A DNA stretch of 64,000 nt, taken from contig DASSTE010000047.1 in the NCBI GenBank assembly GCA_035708085.1, forward strand, positions 1-64,000, written 5' to 3'. Each line of letters starts with the position of its first letter. Within the stretch, counting starts at the first letter, position 1. Positions 17,599 to 25,291 of this stretch are shown piece after piece. The position numbers and the translations under genes are program-made. The notes under the pieces were generated by a model, which worked only from the letters and a program-made list of their open reading frames with translations, was not told the DNA's origin and ran no database searches. Source of the DNA: DASSBR01 sp035708085 (GTDB lineage: Bacteria > Pseudomonadota > Gammaproteobacteria > Natronospirales > DASSBR01).

Positions 17599-18462
17599 TT
17601 ACAGTCTGCCCGCCTGAAAATCGGCGACGGCTGCGTGGAGTTGCTCGGTGGTGTTCATCACGAAAGGCCCGTAGCGCGCCACCGGCTCCCCGAGCGGCCG
17701 GCCGGCGACCAGCAGCAGCCGCGCCGGCTCGTTACCCGCCGCGGCGAGGTACACCGAATCGCCGCCCTGCTCCAGCACCGCCAGCTCACGACTGGCTATG
17801 CGTTCCGCCCGCGAACCGATGTCGGCCGTGCCCGCGTACACGTAGGCGAACGCGTTGTGCCCCGGCGCCAAGTCGGCGACGTATTCGGCACCGGGCTGCA
17901 GCTCGATATCCAGGTAGACCGGCTCGGTCGCCACGGCCGACACCGGACCGCGCGCACCGTTCACCTCGCCCGCGACCACCTTGACCCGCACGCCGTCGGC
18001 AACCTCGACCACCGGAATCGACTCCGGCCCGATGTCCTGATAACGCGGCGCGGTCATCTTGTCCTTGGCTGGCAGGTTGACCCAGAGCTGAAAACCCCAC
18101 ATCAATCCGTCTTCCTGCTCCGGCATTTCCGAGTGCACGATGCCGCGTCCGGCGGTCATCCACTGCACGCTGCCGGCGGTCAGCAGCCCACTGTTGCCCT
18201 GGTTGTCGCCATGGCGCATGCGCCCGGCAAGCATATAGGTGACGGTTTCGAAGCCGCGGTGCGGATGGTTCGGGAAACCGGCGATGTAGTCGCCGGCGTC
18301 GTCCGAGCGGAACTCGTCGAGCATCAGAAACGGGTCGAGATCGGGCAGCTGCGGCGTACCCATCACCCGGTTCAGGCGCACGCCGGCTCCGTCGCTGGTC
18401 GGCCGGCCGCGGACCGTCTTGACGACACCCCGCGGGCTGCTGCTGGCTTTGCCTGGTTCCAT
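17599..18462 (-). CDS. Pirin family protein (quercetinase-like cupin)
   Basis: 287-residue bicupin of the pirin family. Likely metal ligands are in NHPHRGFETVTYMLAG (two His) and MTAGRGIVHSEMPEQ (His and Glu) of the N-terminal domain; C-terminal pirin domain follows at about 180-280. Bacterial pirins include quercetin 2,3-dioxygenases and redox-linked regulators, so the substrate is open. It is transcribed divergently from the LysR gene, with palindromes in the shared 112-bp promoter region. Confidence 0.9.
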   Translation of the reverse strand: MEPGKASSSPRGVVKTVRGRPTSDGAGVRLNRVMGTPQLPDLDPFLMLDEFRSDDAGDYIAGFPNHPHRGFETVTYMLAGRMRHGDNQGNSGLLTAGSVQWMTAGRGIVHSEMPEQEDGLMWGFQLWVNLPAKDKMTAPRYQDIGPESIPVVEVADGVRVKVVAGEVNGARGPVSAVATEPVYLDIELQPGAEYVADLAPGHNAFAYVYAGTADIGSRAERIASRELAVLEQGGDSVYLAAAGNEPARLLLVAGRPLGEPVARYGPFVMNTTEQLHAAVADFQAGRL

Positions 18463-18503
18463 GTCGAATCTCCGAAAAGTGGCCGTTGACTACAACATAA
18501 GGG

Positions 18504-18548
18504 CGGTTCATGCCATTTGGAACCGTTCGGGTGGCGAACGCCGCGTTC
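18504..18548. promoter_or_regulatory. Candidate LysR operator between pirin and lysR genes
   Basis: Three overlapping inverted repeats stand in 45 bp: CGGTTC-N10-GAACCG (18504-18525), CGTTCG-N5-CGAACG (18524-18540) and GAACG-CCG-CGTTC (18536-18548). The first contains the TTC-N10-GAA spacing compatible with the T-N11-A box of LysR-type regulators. Location between divergent regulator and target supports an operator; binding itself is inferred. Confidence 0.5.
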
Positions 18549-18574
18549 GATGCCAACAGGGTACACTGCGCATC

Positions 18575-19501
18575 ATGCGTTACCGGCTGGACGATATCGA
18601 CGCTTTCCTGCACGTGGTCGAGACGGGCAGCATCAGCGCGGCCGCGACGCAGCTGAACCTGTCGAAATCCGTGGTGAGCAAGCGCGTCGCCGATCTGGAG
18701 CAGGCGCTGGGCGTGGCGCTGCTGCATCGTTCCACCCACGGTGTGACGCCGACCGACGAGGGCGACTCCTTCTACGTCCGCGGCCGCGCCATCATGCAGC
18801 AACTTGACGAGGCGGCCGAAGAAGTCTCCGCCACGGACGGTGAGCTGTCAGGCTCGCTGCGGATCTCCGCACCAATGAGTTTCGGCACGCTGTACCTCGG
18901 GCCGCTGCTGGCCTCGTTTCTGCAGCACCATCCGCGACTGGACGCGGTACTTGATCTCGACGACCGCGTGGTCGACCTTCAGACCAACAGCTATGACTTG
19001 GCGATCCGGGTCGCCCACCTGCCGGATTCATCGCTCGTCGCCCGCCGTTTATGCGTGACGCGGCGGATCGTCTGTTGCAGCCCCGGATACGCCGAGCGCG
19101 CCGGGCTTCCCGCCTCGGTGGATGACATCATGAACCACGACTGCATCGGCTACGCCAACGTGCGCTCGAGCCAGGTCTGGCGCTTTGAGCCGGCGCGGCC
19201 CGGCGATGAGCCCCGGTCGCTGACAGTCCGCAGCCGCATCGTCGCCAACAATGGCGAGATCATGCGAGACATGGCCGTCGCCGGGCTGGGTCTTGCCGTG
19301 TTACCGGCCTTCATCGCTGCCGGAGCATTGGCCGATGGCCGTTTGATCGACGCGATGCCGGCAACACGTCCGACGCCGATTCCGATCCACGCTGTTTATG
19401 CCAAGGCGCGCCAGCCGTCAAAGAAAATCAAGGCCGTGGTCGCGCATCTGCAGGCCGCCCTGGATGGCGACCCGCCCTGGGAACGGCTGCTGTCCACCTG
19501 A
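18575..19501 (+). CDS. LysR family transcriptional regulator
   Basis: 308-residue LysR-type regulator starting at MRYRLDDIDAFLHVVE. The N-terminal winged helix-turn-helix (about 1-62) has GSISAAATQLNLSKSVVSKRVADLE; the effector-binding domain (about 90-300) starts at LSGSLRISAPMSFGTLYL. It resembles the subgroup that often controls adjacent quinone or aromatic-stress genes. Divergent from the pirin gene and 86 bp upstream of the FMN reductase run, it probably controls one or both; the inducer is unknown. Confidence 0.92.
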   Translation: MRYRLDDIDAFLHVVETGSISAAATQLNLSKSVVSKRVADLEQALGVALLHRSTHGVTPTDEGDSFYVRGRAIMQQLDEAAEEVSATDGELSGSLRISAPMSFGTLYLGPLLASFLQHHPRLDAVLDLDDRVVDLQTNSYDLAIRVAHLPDSSLVARRLCVTRRIVCCSPGYAERAGLPASVDDIMNHDCIGYANVRSSQVWRFEPARPGDEPRSLTVRSRIVANNGEIMRDMAVAGLGLAVLPAFIAAGALADGRLIDAMPATRPTPIPIHAVYAKARQPSKKIKAVVAHLQAALDGDPPWERLLST

Positions 19502-19587
19502 GACAAACACCGCGTTCGGGGAAACCGCTCTAGTCCCGGCGCCGTTCCCGGGTTACGGTAAAGGCCGAGCCTCATAAGGAGAACCCG

Positions 19588-20181
19588 TTGGCGTCACCCG
19601 AACTTCACGTCATCATTTGCAGCACGCGGCCCGGCCGCGTCGGCCCGTCGGTCGCGCGCTGGTTTCACGAGTTCGCCAAGCAGCATGGCCGTTTCGACGC
19701 GAAGCTGGTCGACCTGGCCGACTTCAACCTGCCGATTTACGACGAGCCGGTGCACCCGCGCTTTCAGCAGTACGAGCATGAGCACACCAGGCGCTGGAGT
19801 GCCAGCACCGCGGCGGCCGATGCCTACGTGTTCGTGACGCCGGAGTACAACTACAATCCGTCGCCGGCATTCGTCAATGCGCTCAATTACGTCTATCGGG
19901 AATGGAACTACAAGCCTTGCGGCTTCGTCAGCTACGGCGGCGTTTCGGGCGGGATGCGCGCGGTGCAGACCGCAAAGCTACTGGTGACGACGCTCAAGAT
20001 GATGCCGATGATGGAAGGCGTGGTCGTGCCAATGGTCGAAAGCCACCTGAGCGAAAACGGCGTCTTCAGCTCAAACGAGTTAATCGACCGCTCTGCGCAG
20101 ACGCTGCTTGACGAGCTGCTGCGCTGGGCCGAGGGCCTCCAAGCCATGCGCACCAACATCAAAGAAGGAGCAAAGTCATGA
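19588..20181 (+). CDS. NAD(P)H-dependent FMN reductase / quinone reductase family
   Basis: Flavodoxin-like NADPH-dependent FMN reductase of 197 residues. The phosphate-binding N-terminus IICSTRPGRVGPSVARWF and the second flavin loop VTPEYNYNPSPAFVNALNYV are diagnostic. The start is TTG with a good ribosome-binding site (AAGGAG) 7 bp upstream. It may reduce quinones, azo or chromate-like substrates; this is family knowledge, not shown. It overlaps yceI by 4 bp (ATGA), so the pair is translationally coupled. Confidence 0.88.
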   Translation: MASPELHVIICSTRPGRVGPSVARWFHEFAKQHGRFDAKLVDLADFNLPIYDEPVHPRFQQYEHEHTRRWSASTAAADAYVFVTPEYNYNPSPAFVNALNYVYREWNYKPCGFVSYGGVSGGMRAVQTAKLLVTTLKMMPMMEGVVVPMVESHLSENGVFSSNELIDRSAQTLLDELLRWAEGLQAMRTNIKEGAKS

Positions 20182-20819
20182 AACGCATTGCCAGACCGCT
20201 ATCGATATTGATATTCGCCGGCCTGCTCGGCGCGCTTGCCGTACCGGCGTTCGCTGCAACCCGGACCTTCGCACTCGACCCCAACCACACGCAGGTGCAT
20301 TTCAACTGGAGTCACTTCGGCTTCTCGAATCCCGGCGCAACCTTCGACATCAGCAAGGGCACGCTGATCTGGAATGCGAAGGATCCGACCCAGTCATCGG
20401 TGACGGTCACGATTCCGGTTGCGAGCGTGGATACGCAAGTGCCGGCACTCGACGCCCGCTTCAAATCGGAGTTCTTTGAAGTCGACAAGTACCCGACCAT
20501 CACCTTCAAGAGTACCAAGGTCAATCGCATCGGCCTGTCGAATCACTATCGCGTCCACGGCAAGTTGACCGTACACGGCATCACCAGGCCGGTGACGCTG
20601 CGCGCGACGCTCAACAAGATCGGCGAGCAACCGATGCTTCACGCGCCGGCGATCGGCTTTGACGCGACGGCGACCATCAAGCGTTCGGAATTTGGACTCA
20701 ACGCGTATATTCCCGTGGTCAGCGATCTCGTCCATATCCACATTACCGCGGAAGGCGTCGAGGCGGCGGCGCTGGCCAAGGAAGAAAAGGCAATCAAGGC
20801 AGAGGCGCGCTCGAAGTAG
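20178..20819 (+). CDS. yceI: YceI family periplasmic protein
   Basis: 213-residue lipocalin-like protein with a signal peptide (about 1-27, ending AFA). The YceI domain shows FALDPNHTQVHFNWSHFGF, AKDPTQSSVTVTIPVASVDT and LTVHGITRPVTLRATLN. YceI proteins bind isoprenoids such as quinones in a hydrophobic pocket; E. coli YceI is induced by base. The C-terminal tail is rich in Lys and Ala. It is coupled to the upstream FMN reductase. Confidence 0.92.
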   Translation: MKRIARPLSILIFAGLLGALAVPAFAATRTFALDPNHTQVHFNWSHFGFSNPGATFDISKGTLIWNAKDPTQSSVTVTIPVASVDTQVPALDARFKSEFFEVDKYPTITFKSTKVNRIGLSNHYRVHGKLTVHGITRPVTLRATLNKIGEQPMLHAPAIGFDATATIKRSEFGLNAYIPVVSDLVHIHITAEGVEAAALAKEEKAIKAEARSK

Positions 20820-20904
20820 TGCCATGGGCAGCCGCACTGCAGAGGACATATTGCAGGACCATTGATTTCCTGCAGCGCGCACGGCAGGCAAGGAGCACGA
20901 TGCG

Positions 20905-21822
20905 ATGAGCTGGCGTAATTACAACGAGCCCGAGTGCGTCGATGAGCCAGGTCCGGTCGCTCTTGAGATCAAGCCGCGGCCGCGCGATCTCGGCGGCTTC
21001 GAAGTGGCTCGCGTGCTGCCGGCGCAGCAGCGCCGCATGGTCGGGCCGTTCATTTTTCTCGACCACATCGGCCCGGCGCAGTTCGATCCCGGCCAGGGTG
21101 CCGACGTGCGCCCACATCCGCATATCGGGCTCGCGACGGTTACCTACCTCTTCGACGGATCATTCCTGCACCGCGACAGTCTCGGCTCCGAACAACTCGT
21201 GGAACCGGGCGCGGTCAACTGGATGAGCGCCGGCCGCGGCATCGTCCACTCGGAGCGCACGCCGGCGGCGGAACGCCAGCACGCCCACCGTCTGTACGGC
21301 CTTCAGTCATGGGTCGCACTGCCGAAATCACAGGAAGATGCTGCGCCGAGCTTCCAGCATCACGCGCGCAACGCACTGCCGGAAATCGAGCAGCCCGGCA
21401 TAACGATGCGGCTGATTGCCGGCACGGCCTTCGGCGAAACCTCGCCGGTCGCGATCCAGTCGCCGCTGTTTTACCTCGACATCGCGATGTCCGCCGGCAG
21501 CCGCTTTGTACTGCCTGCCGATTACAGCGAACGGGCGCTCTATGCTGTGGACGCGCCCGTCACCGCCGATGGCGTCGTCTGCGACACGCGGTCGCTCGCC
21601 GTACTCAAAAGCGGGGCAGCAGTGGAAATCGGGGCGCACGACCCGACGCGATTGATGATCCTGGGCGGCGAGCAACTGGAAAGCGAACGCTTCATCTGGT
21701 GGAACCTCGTCTCGAGTTCGAAGGAACGAATCGAGAAAGCGAAGCGGGACTGGGCCGAAGGGCTTTTCCCGAAAGTGCCGGGAGATGAAAATGAGTTCAT
21801 TCCGCTGCCGCAGCATTTGTAG
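20905..21822 (+). CDS. Second pirin family protein
   Basis: 305-residue pirin clearly different from the one at 17599-18462. Ligand segments are VRPHPHIGLATVTYLFDG (two His) and MSAGRGIVHSERTPA (His and Glu). The C-terminal part has the FIWWNLVSSSKERIE pattern seen in larger pirins. A gap of 85 bp after yceI contains a small hairpin (GCAGGA with TCCTGC) but the gene may still be in the same transcript. Substrate is unknown. Confidence 0.9.
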   Translation: MSWRNYNEPECVDEPGPVALEIKPRPRDLGGFEVARVLPAQQRRMVGPFIFLDHIGPAQFDPGQGADVRPHPHIGLATVTYLFDGSFLHRDSLGSEQLVEPGAVNWMSAGRGIVHSERTPAAERQHAHRLYGLQSWVALPKSQEDAAPSFQHHARNALPEIEQPGITMRLIAGTAFGETSPVAIQSPLFYLDIAMSAGSRFVLPADYSERALYAVDAPVTADGVVCDTRSLAVLKSGAAVEIGAHDPTRLMILGGEQLESERFIWWNLVSSSKERIEKAKRDWAEGLFPKVPGDENEFIPLPQHL

Positions 21823-21850
21823 CTGAACGAAAACCAAGGAGATCGAGACG

Positions 21851-22813
21851 ATGGAACGTCAACCGGTCTGGCCGGAGTTGCCCTACCCGGCCTGGAAAGA
21901 TACCTGCACGACGCTGCAACTCTGGACGCAAATCGCCGGCAAAATCAGGCTCTCGCAAACGCCGTGGCTGAATCATTCCTGGCACACCACCCTGTACCTG
22001 ACAACTCGCGGCCTCACCACGTCGCCCATTCCGTACGAAACGCGCCTGTTCCAGATCCACTTCGACTTCATAGACCACGTACTGCTCATCCAGGTCGATG
22101 ACGGCTCGAAAGGCGGGCTGCCGCTTAAACCCCAGTCTGTCGCCGCGTTTGAGTCCGCCATTTTTGCGGCACTGAACGAACTCGGCATCAGAGTCACCAT
22201 AGATCGCCTACCTAACGAAGTGCCCGATGCCATTCCGTTTCATAAAGACACGGTTCACGCTTCCTACGATTCAGACTACGTGCGGCGATTCTGGCGCGTA
22301 TTGCTGCAATCGGATCGCGTGTTCAAACATTTCCGGACCGGCTTTCTGGGCAAGGCGAGCCCCGTCCACTTCTTCTGGGGCAGCTTCGATCTTGCCGTCA
22401 CCCGCTTCTCCGGCCGTCGCGCGCCAATGCATCCCGGCGGCATTCCCAACTTGCCCGACAGCGTCTGCCGCGAAGCCTACTCCCACGAAGTCAGCAGCGC
22501 CGGCTTCTGGCCCGGTGGTGGCCCGACCGACTATGCCGCGTTTTATTCGTACGCTTATCCGATGCCTGAAGATTTCAGCGAGCAGCCGGTGCAACCTGCG
22601 GACGCCTTTTTCCACGCCCAAGCCGGCGAATTTGTTCTACCTTATGATGCAGTACGAACAGCAGCCAATCCCGATCGGATGCTGCTTGATTTTCTGCAAA
22701 GCACCTACGAAGCTGCAGCGAATACCGCCGACTGGGATCGGCAAGCGCTGGATGGCACACGCGGCGAGGCCGGAAAACCGCGACCCTGGGATGGCATGGA
22801 AAGGGTGAACTGA
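21851..22813 (+). CDS. DUF5996 family protein
   Basis: 320-residue soluble protein of a family without assigned function. Recognisable conserved parts are WPELPYPAWKDTCTTLQLW, LNHSWHTTLYLTTRGLTTSP, PVHFFWGSFDLAVTRFSGRR and AGFWPGGGPTDYAAFYSYAYP, rich in Trp, Phe and Tyr. It has a good ribosome-binding site (AAGGAGA) and is 28 bp behind the pirin gene, so it belongs to the same run. Confidence 0.85.
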   Translation: MERQPVWPELPYPAWKDTCTTLQLWTQIAGKIRLSQTPWLNHSWHTTLYLTTRGLTTSPIPYETRLFQIHFDFIDHVLLIQVDDGSKGGLPLKPQSVAAFESAIFAALNELGIRVTIDRLPNEVPDAIPFHKDTVHASYDSDYVRRFWRVLLQSDRVFKHFRTGFLGKASPVHFFWGSFDLAVTRFSGRRAPMHPGGIPNLPDSVCREAYSHEVSSAGFWPGGGPTDYAAFYSYAYPMPEDFSEQPVQPADAFFHAQAGEFVLPYDAVRTAANPDRMLLDFLQSTYEAAANTADWDRQALDGTRGEAGKPRPWDGMERVN

Positions 22814-22814
22814 G

Positions 22815-23219
22815 ATGGACGACTACAAATCAGCGCTGAACGATCTATCCGCCGTCCTGCGCCGCCTGCACAAGGCGCTGCTCGACAAGGAAGCGGAAAA
22901 TTTCGGGCCTGTGAGCAGCCCTTATCAACTCCTCAACCTGGTGGCGAACCACGAGCACTTCGCGTGGCTGCGGCACCTGTCAGAGCTGATGGTTGACATC
23001 GACGACCGCCGCGACGCGAACTGCCCGGTCGCTGCCGATCAAGCCGGTGCTTTCCGGGTGACGCTCGAAGAACTGGTCGGGCCGCGAAAGGCATCGGCGC
23101 CGAAGTTCCGCGAGCGTTACACGGCGCTACTGCAACAGTCACCGGGCGCCGCGATGGCGCACGGAGACTTGCGCCGCCTGCTGGGCACGCTGCCGAATCC
23201 AGGGCAAAGCATCCATTGA
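22815..23219 (+). CDS. Conserved hypothetical protein
   Basis: 134-residue soluble, mostly helical protein whose start is 1 bp past the DUF5996 stop. The N-terminus (SALNDLSAVLRRLHKALLD) and the middle (NHEHFAWLRHLSELMVDID) resemble helical bundles of unknown function; I cannot name a family with certainty. It ends the run of same-strand genes that begins at the FMN reductase. DedA follows on the other strand. Confidence 0.7.
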   Translation: MDDYKSALNDLSAVLRRLHKALLDKEAENFGPVSSPYQLLNLVANHEHFAWLRHLSELMVDIDDRRDANCPVAADQAGAFRVTLEELVGPRKASAPKFRERYTALLQQSPGAAMAHGDLRRLLGTLPNPGQSIH

Positions 23220-23244
23220 GCCGGATTCGCGTATGATCTTCGAA

Positions 23245-23838
23245 TTAGCGCTTGTAGCGAATCACCCGCCAGATGTAGCCTGCGACAATCGCCGCGACGA
23301 TGGAATCCGTGACCGGCGTCAGGAATTGATCGACGAGCTGGTAGTGCGCTTCAAGCATGACGCCCAACCACGTCAATACGCTCACCCAAAGCAGCGATCC
23401 CAGCGTCGTGAACAGCAGGAATTTCAGCGGCGGCATGCAGACGAGTCCCGCTGGAATCGAAATCAGCGTGCGGATGGCCGGAATCAGGCGGCCGAAGAAG
23501 ACTGCGCGGCTGCCATAGCGGTCGAACCAGTTTTTGGCGCCGGTTACCTCGCTCTGATTGATGGTGATCCAGCGGCCATACTTATCGATCAGGCGACGCA
23601 GGCGCACTTCTCCGAACAGGCGTGCGACGAGATACCACATGAAAGTGCCCGCGACCGAGCCGAGCGTACCGGAGACGACCACGCCGATCAGCGTGAGCTT
23701 GCCTTGCGCTGCGGCGTAACCCGCGAACGGCACAATGATTTCCGACGGCAGCGGCGGAAACACGTTCTCGAGAAACATCAGCAGCACGATGCCGGGATAG
23801 CCGCCCGTCTCGATCGTGTGCGTGATGTAATCGATCAC
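23245..23838 (-). CDS. DedA family inner-membrane protein
   Basis: 197-residue membrane protein with the DedA/SNARE-associated signature VFPPLPSEIIVPFAGYAAAQG and, later, FGRLIPAIRTLISIPAG. Four to five hydrophobic segments are visible. The start is GTG at 23838, overlapping the antiporter stop as GTGA. DedA proteins are linked to undecaprenyl-phosphate or lipid flipping and to membrane-potential homeostasis; the exact role here is unknown. Coupling to a cation antiporter is suggestive. Confidence 0.9.
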   Translation of the reverse strand: MIDYITHTIETGGYPGIVLLMFLENVFPPLPSEIIVPFAGYAAAQGKLTLIGVVVSGTLGSVAGTFMWYLVARLFGEVRLRRLIDKYGRWITINQSEVTGAKNWFDRYGSRAVFFGRLIPAIRTLISIPAGLVCMPPLKFLLFTTLGSLLWVSVLTWLGVMLEAHYQLVDQFLTPVTDSIVAAIVAGYIWRVIRYKR

Positions 23839-24836
23839 GCCAATACAGTGGCGAGATAACCGCCGTAGAGCACGCCGTTGGCAACGAGATGCCAGACCTT
23901 CAATTGCCCGCGCAGCAGTAGCACACGCATCCACGTGGCGGCCGCCAATGTGGCGGATACCGATGCCAGCACGGTCGGTTGTGCCACCCACGGCATCGTG
24001 GCGATGCCGAGTGCCGGCAGCAGCGTACCCTGAAACACCATCGCGCCGGTGACGTTGCCGAAGGCGAGCGTGTCGCGGTTGTGCCGCATCCACAGGACGC
24101 TATTCACTTTCTCCGGCAGCTCCGTCGCGACCGGGGCAATCACGAGGGACAGCAGGAGCGCCGAAATGCCCACTTGGTGCGAAATCCCTTCGATGCCCTG
24201 GATGAAGCCCTCCGCACCCAGGACCAGCAGCACGATCCCGACAAGCACTTGCAGGCCGATCGTCGCCAGGTTGATGGGCAATCCCAGCCGGTTTGCGTAC
24301 ATCCTTCCCGGTGCGTCCGTATCGTGACCGGCCTTGACCAGTTCCGACGACGCCCGGAGCGTGGCGACGAGGTACACGCAATAAATCGCCACCAGCAGCA
24401 AAGCAACGGCAACGCGCAGCCAAGTCAGCCCCGGCGGGATAAATAGAGCCGCGGTGGCAATCACATAGGCCGCCAGGAAAAAGTCCAGATCGCGTATCAC
24501 GCCCGAAGGCTCAGGCTGCATGACGCCGCGCAGCCCGCGCGAACCGATAACCGCGAGCATCATCAGAAACATCGCCAGCGTCGTCAGAAGCAGCGGCGCT
24601 CCCAGAATTGCGCCCACGCCTATCGCATGGGCGGCATTGCCATTTTGCCCAGCCGCGAACAGCGCGAGGATTGGAATCATTGCTTCCGGCAGAGCCGTGC
24701 CCACAGCCGCGAAGACCGAGCCGGTCACGCCTTCGGAAATATTGAGCCTGTCGCCCAGGTGTTCCAGCGCGTTGGTAAAGATCAGCGCGGCGGCAAGAAT
24801 GACGGCGAGCGAGACCAGGGCTTCGAGGTAAATCAT
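23835..24836 (-). CDS. Sodium/calcium antiporter-like membrane protein
   Basis: 333-residue Ca2+/cation antiporter family protein. The two inverted alpha-repeats are visible: SVFAAVGTALPEAMIPILAL (about 40-60) and VIAPVATELPEKVNSVLWM (about 225-245), each with the acidic ion-binding residue, and about ten hydrophobic segments. Start at 24836 (MIYLEALVSLAV) is favoured because the upstream in-frame extension is hydrophilic and overlaps the opposite promoter region. Transported ion is inferred from the family. Confidence 0.85.
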   Translation of the reverse strand: MIYLEALVSLAVILAAALIFTNALEHLGDRLNISEGVTGSVFAAVGTALPEAMIPILALFAAGQNGNAAHAIGVGAILGAPLLLTTLAMFLMMLAVIGSRGLRGVMQPEPSGVIRDLDFFLAAYVIATAALFIPPGLTWLRVAVALLLVAIYCVYLVATLRASSELVKAGHDTDAPGRMYANRLGLPINLATIGLQVLVGIVLLVLGAEGFIQGIEGISHQVGISALLLSLVIAPVATELPEKVNSVLWMRHNRDTLAFGNVTGAMVFQGTLLPALGIATMPWVAQPTVLASVSATLAAATWMRVLLLRGQLKVWHLVANGVLYGGYLATVLA

Positions 24837-24902
24837 CGCGATTCCCAATAACTCGGGGTCGGTGTAGGCTGAAACGCCGGATTGTACGCAAATGGTGGCG
24901 GT

Positions 24903-25097
24903 ATGACGATTCAAGCCGAACGCGATCTGGCAGAGGCCGTTCGGGCCGCCTGCATCAACGCTGCGAAAGCCGGTTATGAGAACGCGGCAATGGCCGGATT
25001 GTGCCATGACGGCGCGTGGGAAGCGGCGATCGGCGCGATCGAAATGCTGGATATGGATGCAGTGATCGACGAAGCTGTGGGTTCGCCCGGATCATAA
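24903..25097 (+). CDS. Small conserved hypothetical protein
   Basis: 64-residue acidic helical protein (MTIQAERDLAEAVRAAC, later GLCHDGAWEAAIGAIEMLD). Comparable short proteins are common in gammaproteobacteria, but I know no function. It is divergent from the antiporter gene and is followed by the tpm remnant. An in-frame ATG 7 codons upstream is less likely. Confidence 0.55.
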   Translation: MTIQAERDLAEAVRAACINAAKAGYENAAMAGLCHDGAWEAAIGAIEMLDMDAVIDEAVGSPGS

Positions 25098-25123
25098 ACC
25101 TCACCGATGGAGGTTGATCGAAC

Positions 25124-25270
25124 ATGAAACCCGAATACTGGATTACGCGCTGGCGTGAAGAACGCACCGGCTGGCATAACCAGGGCGGTCTACCGGCTTC
25201 GCCGCCGCTGAATGATGGGGCGTGCGGCGTCAGGGCTGCGCTCCTGTGCGCCGGTCAAATGCGTCATTGA
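25124..25270 (+). pseudogene. Thiopurine S-methyltransferase remnant (N-terminus only)
   Basis: A 48-codon frame with a good ribosome-binding site (GGAGG) begins MKPEYWITRWREERTGWHNQ, which matches the TPMT N-terminal pattern (M-x2-E/F-W-x2-R-W-x-E-x-R-x-G-x-H). After about residue 20 the match is lost and the frame ends in unrelated sequence, so the S-adenosylmethionine-binding core is missing. It occupies most of the 194 bp between the small ORF and the flavoprotein gene. Confidence 0.55.
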
Positions 25271-25291
25271 ACCTGTCGCACAACTAAGCCG

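Noticed and set aside
19502..19587. Terminator between lysR and the FMN reductase gene
   Set aside because: No stable hairpin with T run was seen, so read-through from lysR remains possible.
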